A stretch of DNA of 7,763 bases from Solobacterium sp. (GTDB lineage: Bacteria > Bacillota_I > Bacilli_A > Erysipelotrichales > Erysipelotrichaceae), in NCBI GenBank assembly GCA_017419465.1, contig JAFOLE010000018.1:1-7763 (forward strand), in the 5' to 3' direction. Positions 1 through 5,267 of the stretch are shown here, one piece after another. Position numbers and translations under genes: made by a program. Under the pieces are notes generated by a model, which saw only the letters and a program-made list of their open reading frames with translations, was not told the origin of the DNA and did not search any database. How positions within the stretch are numbered: position 1 is the stretch's first letter; every line of letters starts with the position of its first letter.

Positions 1-227
1 CCGGATCCGAATACCGCAATGGAGAGAAGAATGGTTCCGATGTATTCAAGTACATATTCCCAGACTTCCTTTTCCATCGTAATGAAATCGGAAAGAATGC
101 CGGACTTCGCGCGGGACACCAGGAAAAACAGGAAGGCGCCGAGCGTGACAGCTACCAGCATACATGGGATAAATGCTTCGATCAGTCCGATTACGAGACT
201 GGAAATACTGAATACGCGTTTTTTCAT
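1..227 (-). CDS. Partial membrane protein, N-terminal 75 residues (unknown function)
   Basis: Reading leftward from the ATG at 227-225, an open frame begins MKKRVFSISSLVIGLIEAF and continues to the window edge without a stop, so only the N-terminus is visible. A short basic N-terminus is followed by a long hydrophobic stretch at about residues 9-38, a polar amphipathic segment at about 40-60 (KSGILSDFITMEKEVWEY), and the start of a second hydrophobic stretch from about residue 62. This indicates an integral membrane protein with at least two membrane segments. I do not recognise the family. The ribosome binding site is weak (a GGCAG-like sequence), but a perfect extended -10 promoter lies just upstream, which supports the start. 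It lies beyond the terminator of the thrC-led cluster and is probably a separate transcription unit. The frame and hydrophobic pattern are seen; membrane location is inferred. Confidence 0.7.
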   Translation of the reverse strand, partial: MKKRVFSISSLVIGLIEAFIPCMLVAVTLGAFLFFLVSRAKSGILSDFITMEKEVWEYVLEYIGTILLSIAVFGS

Positions 228-246
228 ATACAATCTCTGCCTGCTA

Positions 247-255
247 ATTATATCA
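247..255 (-). promoter_or_regulatory. Extended -10 promoter for the leftward membrane protein
   Basis: On the minus strand the sequence TGATATAAT is a perfect match to the extended -10 consensus (TG at 255-254, TATAAT at 252-247). No good -35 lies 17 bases further upstream (TGTCCC at best), as is common for extended -10 promoters. Transcription would start near 240, leaving a leader of only about 13 bases before the ATG at 227. This is a prediction from sequence only. Confidence 0.55.
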
Positions 256-292
256 AAATCCGCGCAGGCGGGACATAAAATCGCATGGCGAT

Positions 293-320
293 AAAAAAAC
301 AGCCCGCATCTGCGGACTGT
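293..320 (-). terminator. Intrinsic terminator closing the thrC-to-cyclophilin cluster
   Basis: Read on the minus strand, ACAGTCCGC pairs with GCGGGCTGT (nine pairs, one of them a G-U wobble) around an AGAT tetraloop, directly followed by a run of seven T (299-293, the first forming the last stem pair). It begins 12 bases after the cyclophilin stop codon. No other convincing terminator was seen between thrC and this point, so it is the likely end of the five-gene leftward transcript. Confidence 0.9.
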
Positions 321-332
321 CAGGAAGAATCA

Positions 333-806
333 TTATTCTTCGATATATACCCGTTTCATGACGACCGGTGTCAGCGGCTTGTCGCGCATGTCGGTACGTA
401 CTGCCGCAATTTCATCCACCGCATCCATGCCTTCCACGACATGGCCGAAGGCTGCGTAGTTTCCGTCGAGATGCGGGGCATCCTCATGCATGATGAAGAA
501 CTGGCTGCTGGCGCTGTCCGGCATCATGGAGCGTGCCATGGAAATGACGCCGCGCTTGTGTTCAATCGGATTGTTTACGCCGTTGGACGCAAATTCTCCC
601 TTGATGGTTTTCTTACTGCCGCCCATTCCGTTTCCGAGCGGATCACCGCCCTGGATCATGAATCCGCAGATGACACGGTGGAAGGTGAGACCGTCATAGA
701 ATCCTTCCTTTACCAGTTCCTCAAAGTTTGCGGCGGTAATCGGCGCCGCGTTGTGATCCAGCTCGATTTTAATCGTGCGGCCGTTGTCCATTTCAATAAC
801 AATCAT
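333..806 (-). CDS. Cyclophilin-type peptidyl-prolyl cis-trans isomerase
   Basis: A 157-residue single-domain cyclophilin that catalyses cis-trans isomerisation of proline peptide bonds and helps protein folding. There is no signal peptide, so it should act in the cytosol. The family core is intact: FHRVICGFMIQGGDP at 42-56 supplies the catalytic arginine (R44) plus F49, M50 and Q52; MAR at 90-92; SSQFFIMH at 100-107; and the HLDGNYAAFGHVVEGMD segment from 112. At the position of human CypA Trp121 this protein has His112, and at CypA His126 it has Tyr117. Changes at the Trp position are common in bacterial cyclophilins and usually weaken cyclosporin binding. A strong GAAGGAGA ribosome binding site sits about six bases before the ATG. 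It starts 21 bases after the preceding small membrane-protein gene and is the last gene before the terminator, so it probably rides on the thrC-led transcript. The isomerase assignment is secure; the client proteins are unknown. Confidence 0.95.
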   Translation of the reverse strand: MIVIEMDNGRTIKIELDHNAAPITAANFEELVKEGFYDGLTFHRVICGFMIQGGDPLGNGMGGSKKTIKGEFASNGVNNPIEHKRGVISMARSMMPDSASSQFFIMHEDAPHLDGNYAAFGHVVEGMDAVDEIAAVRTDMRDKPLTPVVMKRVYIEE

Positions 807-827
807 GTGTTTTCTCCTTCTGCTGTA

Positions 828-1220
828 TTATCGGCGGGCAGTGCCTGTCTGATTCGCTTCCCGTCCGCTGAGGACATCCGAGAGGTCCTCTTCTTCTCTT
901 ATGGATTCACCTTTCGCTCTGCGCGGAACGGAATGCGGTCTGTATGTCCGCCGCTCCGGTGCGCTGAGCTCATCATAGCGCTGGCGTATTTCACTTGCCC
1001 GCAGATTGTCATACTTCAGGCTCTCTTCCACTTTTTCACGGTGGTTCAGGGAACGGATGTAATCGATCGTCAGATAGATATCAATGACAAGCAGTCCCAG
1101 CATGATGAGACCGAAGATAAACATATCTTCCTCAAAAATCAGAATCAGTCCGATCAGCATCATGAACAGGTCACCCGCAATCATGATTCCGGACAGAATT
1201 CGTTTCGAACGCAGTTTCAT
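828..1220 (-). CDS. Small two-helix membrane protein with charged cytoplasmic tail
   Basis: A 130-residue protein that I cannot assign to a named family. It has a basic N-terminus (MKLRSKR), a hydrophobic helix at about residues 8-29, a very short acidic turn (EED at 30-32), and a second hydrophobic helix at about 33-57, forming a hairpin. Residues 58-130 form a hydrophilic tail rich in Arg, Glu and Lys, with a possible helical part (about 60-85) and a likely disordered end. By the positive-inside rule both ends should face the cytoplasm. The ATG at 1220-1218 is preceded by a GGGGGTGA ribosome binding site. It starts 33 bases after the PheB-like gene and ends 21 bases before the cyclophilin gene, all on the same strand with no terminator between, so co-transcription is likely. 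Nothing in the sequence links it to threonine synthesis; a membrane or envelope role is all that can be inferred. Confidence 0.8.
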   Translation of the reverse strand: MKLRSKRILSGIMIAGDLFMMLIGLILIFEEDMFIFGLIMLGLLVIDIYLTIDYIRSLNHREKVEESLKYDNLRASEIRQRYDELSAPERRTYRPHSVPRRAKGESIREEEDLSDVLSGREANQTGTARR

Positions 1221-1253
1221 TGTTTCACCCCCGACTGATATCTTACCATTAAT

Positions 1254-1691
1254 TCAGTCCATCGAGTTAAGCCGCACGGAGGATACATCCGGCAGCTGTT
1301 TCAGCATCTCAAGCAGATCTTCCACGGTTCCTTCCATTCCGGAAGTGCTGATCGTCATGACGACGGCAGCCTTGCGGTCTACGGGAACGGACTGGGAGAT
1401 GGTAATGATGCTGGCGTTGACGCTGGAAAGACACCGGATCATCTCGCTCAGACTTCCCGGCCGGTCCTTCAGATTTACAGAAATGCTGGCACGGCGGGAT
1501 TCACTGCTTTCCTGCATGCGGAAGACATAGTCCCGGTACTTGTAGAAGGTATTCCGGGAAATGCCTGCCTTGCGCACCGCATCGGTGACCGTCATGGTTT
1601 CATCGGCTTTCAGAAGTTCCCGTGCCTCAATGACCTTTTCGAGATAATCGGGAAGGATCTTTTTATGAACGATCAGATAATTGCCTGCCAT
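1254..1691 (-). CDS. pheB: PheB-like ACT domain protein with N-terminal helix-turn-helix (UPF0735 type)
   Basis: This 145-residue protein resembles the stand-alone ACT proteins called PheB (UPF0735). Residues 1-28 (MAGNYLIVHKKILPDYLEKV...) match the start typical of the family. Residues 34-57 (TVTDAVRKAGISRNTFYKYR) look like a helix-turn-helix of the kind that binds DNA, and residues 68-143 form one ACT domain, with the ligand-loop motif KDRPGSLSEM at about 75-84. ACT domains bind small ligands, usually amino acids. An upstream in-frame ATG exists 11 codons earlier, but the ATG at 1691 has a GGAGGA site six bases away and gives the family-like N-terminus, so I chose it. The gene overlaps the end of thrB by 19 bases, suggesting translational coupling. 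In this context it is a plausible amino-acid-responsive regulator of the aspartate family genes. That role is inferred; the symbol rests on family likeness and does not imply phenylalanine synthesis. Confidence 0.85.
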   Translation of the reverse strand: MAGNYLIVHKKILPDYLEKVIEARELLKADETMTVTDAVRKAGISRNTFYKYRDYVFRMQESSESRRASISVNLKDRPGSLSEMIRCLSSVNASIITISQSVPVDRKAAVVMTISTSGMEGTVEDLLEMLKQLPDVSSVRLNSMD

Positions 1692-2548
1692 ACACCGTCC
1701 TCCATACGCTCCGGTCCGCCGCATACAGGCAGTTCCTGCACAGTCCAGTGTTCGGGAAGGGTCATGATGCGGAAGGACGCACCTGCAGTAAGGGAATGAT
1801 CGCTGATCAGAAGGCAGGTGGACCCGCTTCCGCTGATGACAAGAATACCGCCGGTATCTTCTTCCGTGATTTTCTGAATCGTGTCAAAATTCGGAATCAG
1901 GGTTCTGCGGTACGGTTCATGAATCTGATCACGGGCAGCTTCCTTAAGCAGCCGGATATCACCGGTGCGAAGTGCATCACAAAGCAGAATTGCCCGTCCG
2001 GCATTGGATGCCGCAACGGCCCGCGGATAACTTTCCGGCAGGATGGCACGTGCTTCGGAAGTAAGCACTTCATAATCCGGCACGAGCGCCGTAAAGCGCA
2101 GACCTTCACTGCAGGAAAGGCGGCGTGAGATCCACGCATCCGTTCCCCGCATACTGGCGGTCAGACCGCCGAATACGGAAGGCGCCGCATTGTCCGGGTG
2201 ACCTTCCATATCACTGACAATCTGAAACGTACGTTCGATATCGACCTCTCCGCTCAGCAGCTGTGCGGCAAGCACGCCGCCGGTCAGAAGGGAAGCGCTG
2301 CTTCCAAGACCGCGGGAGATGGGAATCTCCGTCTCGAATTTTACATGCAGGTTTCCGGTGCCGCCGGCCTTGCGGAATGCCTGTATGAACATGTTGTTTT
2401 CATTCTGATACGCTTCCGGGACCCCTTCGAGGGTCAGCGTATCAGACGGGGTCACTTCAAAGGTGTTATACAACCCCAGGGCGATGCCGAGGCAGTCGAA
2501 TCCCGGGCCGAGATTGGCAGAGGTTGCCGGAACCCGAAGCTTAATCAT
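1673..2548 (-). CDS. thrB: Homoserine kinase
   Basis: A GHMP-superfamily kinase that phosphorylates L-homoserine with ATP to O-phosphohomoserine, the substrate of the threonine synthase encoded just upstream. With the start at 2548 it is 291 residues, close to the usual family size. The N-terminal motif VPATSANLGPGFDCLGIALG (6-25) is diagnostic for ThrB. The ATP-binding glycine loop PISRGLGSSASLLTGG lies at 76-91, and the C-terminal GHMP motif ISGSGSTCLLIS is also present. A start 12 codons further upstream is possible, but the chosen ATG directly precedes the conserved beta strand and has a GGAGGG site eight bases away. Its first eight bases overlap the end of thrC, and its last 19 bases overlap the PheB-like gene, so the three are probably one coupled unit. 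No key motif is missing. Confidence 0.96.
   Translation of the reverse strand: MIKLRVPATSANLGPGFDCLGIALGLYNTFEVTPSDTLTLEGVPEAYQNENNMFIQAFRKAGGTGNLHVKFETEIPISRGLGSSASLLTGGVLAAQLLSGEVDIERTFQIVSDMEGHPDNAAPSVFGGLTASMRGTDAWISRRLSCSEGLRFTALVPDYEVLTSEARAILPESYPRAVAASNAGRAILLCDALRTGDIRLLKEAARDQIHEPYRRTLIPNFDTIQKITEEDTGGILVISGSGSTCLLISDHSLTAGASFRIMTLPEHWTVQELPVCGGPERMEDGVWQAII
1698..1703 (-). promoter_or_regulatory. Ribosome binding site fixing the PheB-like start
   Basis: GGAGGA on the minus strand lies six bases before the ATG at 1691 and inside the thrB coding end. It favours this start over the in-frame ATG 33 bases upstream. Confidence 0.75.
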
Positions 2549-4022
2549 GGGACAGGCCCTCCATCTTCGCCGCAATCCAGGCAATGCCTTCGGACGCAGG
2601 AATCACGGTGTCAAAACGCTCCGGCAGGGATTCGAGTTCCGCAAGTCCGGTGGGAACCGGCATGCCGGAAATTTCCGCAAGGGCACGGATTGCCGCAAAC
2701 GGATCATCGTCGGAATGGCCGCCGACGGCGGACAGTACATCCTGCGCAAACTTATACGGGCTTGCGGTGGAAAGGACGACCGCATATTCCCGGTGACCGC
2801 CCGCACGGTACTGATGCAGGGCAGAGAGTGCGACTGCGGTATGCGGATCGATCAGAATGGATTCGTCTTCAAACAGATCATGGATTTCATTGCGGCACAT
2901 GGATTCATCGCACCAGAAGGCGTCAAAGTCCCGGCGGATGAGTTCCATCATGGCTTCATCTGCGGTGTAGTGACCGGTGCTGTTCAGCTGATTCATCAAA
3001 GAAGCGGTCTTCTCCGCGTCGCATCCTGACGCAAAGAAGAGCAGGCGCTCGAGATTGCTGGAGACAAGAATGTCCATGCTGGGGGAGATCGTCTCATGGA
3101 ACGGACGCTCCCGGTTATACGTGCCGGTGCGGATGAAATCCGTCAGCACGTTGTTGTCGTTGCTGGCGATGACAAGGCGTCCTACCGGAAGTCCTGCCTG
3201 CTTGGCAAGCCAGCCGGCAAAGATATCACCGAAGTTTCCGGTCGGAACCACGAAGGTTACGGGATCGCCTGACTGAATCTTTCCGGTTTCCACAAGCCGT
3301 ACATAGGTACTGAAATAATAGACGACCTGCGGCACAAGGCGGCCGATGTTGATGGAGTTGGCCGAGCTGATGGTCACATTGTGACAGGCCTGCTTTACGG
3401 TATCGCTCGAGCAGGCTTCCTTGACCATCCGCTGACAGTCGTCGAAGTTTCCTTCCACTGCGACAACGGATACATTCTCACCGCGGCTTGTCACCATCTG
3501 TTTCTTCTGCACCGCGGAAACCCCATCGCGCGGGTAGAAGACCGTGATATCGGTATGCGGCACATCCGCAAATCCGCTCAGCGCTGCCTTTCCGGTGTCG
3601 CCGCTGGTTGCCGTCAGAATTGCGACAGTGTCGCTGCGGCTGTCCATGCGGTATGCGGCAGTAAGGAGATGCGGCAGGATCGTCAGAGCGAGATCCTTGA
3701 ATGCGCTCGTCGGTCCGTGCCAGAGTTCCATGAAGGAACCGCCGCGGAACTCCTTCAGCGGTACTACTTCCTGTGTATCAAAGGAATGATCATATGCAGC
3801 GCTTACGCACTGATGAATGGTTTCGTTTCCGTAATCAGGAAAAAATGCGTTCAGAACCGCTTCCGCAATTTCCTGATAGGATTTTCCGACCAGTGTATTC
3901 CAGGGAATGGAGCAGTTGAGATTATCCGGTACATATAAGCCGCCGTCGGGGCTTAATCCGCGGATGACCGCCTGATGTCCGGGCAGCGGATTGCGCGCGG
4001 AACGGGTGCTGTAATATTCCAT
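2541..4022 (-). CDS. thrC: Threonine synthase
   Basis: A PLP-dependent enzyme that converts O-phosphohomoserine to L-threonine and phosphate, the last step of the pathway. At 493 residues it belongs to the long threonine synthase type found in E. coli and fungi. The N-terminus (MEYYSTRS, then GLSPDGGLYVP at 22-32) is typical. The PLP lysine is K109 in HGPTSAFKDLAL (102-113). ATSGDTGKAAL at 138-148 and the later PTGNFGDIFAGWLAK segment match the cofactor-binding regions, and residues near ASNDNN match the substrate end of the fold. The ATG is preceded by AGGAGG at a six-base spacing. It is the first gene of a leftward cluster, with a predicted promoter about 30-60 bases upstream, and is transcribed divergently from hom. 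The leader is only about 24 bases, leaving no room for a T-box or attenuator upstream of thrC. Confidence 0.97.
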   Translation of the reverse strand: MEYYSTRSARNPLPGHQAVIRGLSPDGGLYVPDNLNCSIPWNTLVGKSYQEIAEAVLNAFFPDYGNETIHQCVSAAYDHSFDTQEVVPLKEFRGGSFMELWHGPTSAFKDLALTILPHLLTAAYRMDSRSDTVAILTATSGDTGKAALSGFADVPHTDITVFYPRDGVSAVQKKQMVTSRGENVSVVAVEGNFDDCQRMVKEACSSDTVKQACHNVTISSANSINIGRLVPQVVYYFSTYVRLVETGKIQSGDPVTFVVPTGNFGDIFAGWLAKQAGLPVGRLVIASNDNNVLTDFIRTGTYNRERPFHETISPSMDILVSSNLERLLFFASGCDAEKTASLMNQLNSTGHYTADEAMMELIRRDFDAFWCDESMCRNEIHDLFEDESILIDPHTAVALSALHQYRAGGHREYAVVLSTASPYKFAQDVLSAVGGHSDDDPFAAIRALAEISGMPVPTGLAELESLPERFDTVIPASEGIAWIAAKMEGLSHD

Positions 4023-4033
4023 ACATCTCCTCC

Positions 4034-4062
4034 TTGTTTCAAAGTCTATGTCATGATACTAT
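4034..4062 (+). promoter_or_regulatory. Predicted promoter of hom-lysC-asd
   Basis: A -35 element TTGTTT (4034-4039) and an extended -10, TG at 4054-4055 followed by TACTAT (4057-4062), are separated by 17 bases. Transcription would start near 4069, giving a leader of about 50 bases. The -35 overlaps the thrC ribosome-binding region on the other strand, and the -10 shares bases 4057-4058 with the thrC -10. Confidence 0.55.
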
Positions 4063-4081
4063 GTTCCTGTTTTGAATACAA
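4053..4081 (-). promoter_or_regulatory. Predicted promoter of the thrC cluster
   Basis: On the minus strand TTGTAT (4081-4076) and TATCAT (4058-4053) are separated by exactly 17 bases, a good sigma-A-type match. Transcription would start near 4046, about 24 bases before the thrC ATG. The -35 falls inside the dyad at 4071-4092 and the -10 interlocks with that of the hom promoter. Confidence 0.6.
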
Positions 4082-4092
4082 CTGTACTCAAA
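4071..4092. promoter_or_regulatory. Dyad-symmetric operator candidate between thrC and hom
   Basis: A 22-base interrupted palindrome. The arms TTTGA (4071-4075) and TCAAA (4088-4092) flank TACA (4077-4080) and TGTA (4083-4086), with one unmatched base in each arm (4076 and 4087) and two bases at the centre. Nine of the eleven symmetric positions match. It covers the thrC -35 and begins just downstream of the predicted hom transcription start, so a bound protein could block both promoters. The other half-site-like TCAAA at 4039-4043 may be incidental. As RNA it could form only a weak AU-rich hairpin, so a DNA-binding role is more likely. The regulator is not identified. Confidence 0.5.
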
Positions 4093-4105
4093 CGAGAAAC
4101 AATAC

Positions 4106-4112
4106 GGGAGGG
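4106..4112 (+). promoter_or_regulatory. Ribosome binding site fixing the hom start
   Basis: GGGAGGG ends six bases before the ATG at 4119. The other in-frame ATG at 4113 directly abuts this site and so is very unlikely to be used. Confidence 0.8.
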
Positions 4113-4118
4113 ATGCAA

Positions 4119-5267
4119 ATGAAGATCGGATTACTCGGGCACGGCGTCGTCGGAAGCGGCGTGACTGCGATCACAGATTCCTGTGCGGTGAAGAAAGTAC
4201 GCCGTCTGGAAGTGTCGCGGATCCTTGTAAAAGATGAATGGGAAATGACCGATCCCCGATGCACAACCAACGTGGAAGATATTCTTTCAGACCCGGAGAT
4301 CGAAATTGTGGCGGAATGCATGGGCGGAATTGAACCCGCACATACCTTTGTCCGCAGAGCACTGGAATCCGGCAAGCACGTTGTCACATCCAACAAAAAG
4401 ATGTTCGCGGCTTATTGCGGCGAACTGTTCGAACTTGCGAAAGAAAACGGAGTATCCATCCGTTATGAAGCTTCCTGCGGAGGCGGTATTCCCTGGATCA
4501 GCAATCTGACCCGGATCCGCCGTCTGGAACCGGTCACTTCGTTCCGCGGCATCTTCAACGGAACGACCAACTACATCCTGTCGCGGATGGCACGGACCGG
4601 AAGCGACTTCGCGCAGAATCTTGCGGAAGCGCAGAAGCTCGGCTATGCGGAAAAGGATCCGACGGATGATATCGCCGGCTACGATGTCCGATACAAGACC
4701 GCGATCACCGCTATGAAGGCATTCGGTGCCATCGTCAATGCGGAGGAGATACCAACCCTTGGAATCGCGGATGTATCCGCGGACGATATCCGCTGGGCAT
4801 CGGAAAACGGTTATGTTCTGAAGCTGTTCGGTGCCGGCAGAAATCTCGATGACGGTGTCAGTCTCTGGGTCATGCCGGTAATGACCGGTGACCAGCAGGT
4901 GTTTGCCCATATCACGGATAACTTCAATGCCGTGGAATCGGAATCTCCGACACTGGGACCGGCAATGTTTGTCGGTCAGGGTGCCGGCTCTCTGCCGACT
5001 GCCCATGCGGTCGTACAGGATCTTCTGGATATTTACCAGGATCAGGACGCCGAGGCGGCATATGCGGAGCGCAAGACGGTCAACAATGATACGGTATGCG
5101 CCCGGTTCTATGTCCGTACGGCAAAGCCGGAGGCGTTTGCGGATGTCTGTGAAACCGGCATTGGAAACGGCGCGTTCCTTACAAAGGAGCTGCCGCTCAG
5201 TGAACTGCTTGCGATGATGAAAGGATGCGGTGATGAACATGTCTTTGCCGCAATGGTGATGGAATGA
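4119..5267 (+). CDS. hom: Homoserine dehydrogenase, short form
   Basis: Reduces aspartate semialdehyde to homoserine with NAD(P)H, at the branch between threonine/methionine and lysine synthesis. The start at 4119 gives 382 residues. Residues 1-17 carry the nucleotide-binding glycine motif GHGVVG (7-12). TSNKK at 90-94 contains the conserved lysine region, EASCGGGIPWI (117-127) and FNGTTNYILSRM (146-157) are family signatures, and GYAEKDPTDDIAGYDVRYKTAI (175-196) holds E178, D189 and K193 with the spacing of the known catalytic residues. PTAHAVVQDLLDIY at 293-306 closes the catalytic part. The common bacterial form adds a full ACT domain and is about 430 residues. Here only about 55 residues (328-382) follow, with a short RFYVRT strand and a compact end, so the regulatory domain is missing, reduced or replaced. 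The stop overlaps the lysC start by four bases (ATGA). Confidence 0.96.
   Translation: MKIGLLGHGVVGSGVTAITDSCAVKKVRRLEVSRILVKDEWEMTDPRCTTNVEDILSDPEIEIVAECMGGIEPAHTFVRRALESGKHVVTSNKKMFAAYCGELFELAKENGVSIRYEASCGGGIPWISNLTRIRRLEPVTSFRGIFNGTTNYILSRMARTGSDFAQNLAEAQKLGYAEKDPTDDIAGYDVRYKTAITAMKAFGAIVNAEEIPTLGIADVSADDIRWASENGYVLKLFGAGRNLDDGVSLWVMPVMTGDQQVFAHITDNFNAVESESPTLGPAMFVGQGAGSLPTAHAVVQDLLDIYQDQDAEAAYAERKTVNNDTVCARFYVRTAKPEAFADVCETGIGNGAFLTKELPLSELLAMMKGCGDEHVFAAMVME

Noticed and set aside
285..1238. A 317-codon plus-strand frame across the cyclophilin and membrane-protein genes
   Set aside because: It reads through the terminator and antisense to two genes that both have good ribosome binding sites, and it shows no domain.
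4046..4064. Direct repeat CTATGT at 4046-4051 and 4059-4064
   Set aside because: It is short, and the second copy is largely explained by the -10 sequence. There is not enough evidence for a separate binding site.
3975..4118. Upstream extension of hom to a start inside thrC
   Set aside because: The extension would run through both promoters and the dyad, is not homologous in character, and the ATG at 4119 has a proper GGGAGGG site and the family-typical N-terminus.
4023..4118. Riboswitch, T-box or attenuator leader for hom or thrC
   Set aside because: The leaders are only about 50 and 24 bases, with no T-box motif, no run of threonine codons and no terminator hairpin.
4287..5240. A 317-codon minus-strand frame across hom
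   Set aside because: It is antisense to a clear homoserine dehydrogenase, with no domain and no promoter or ribosome binding site.
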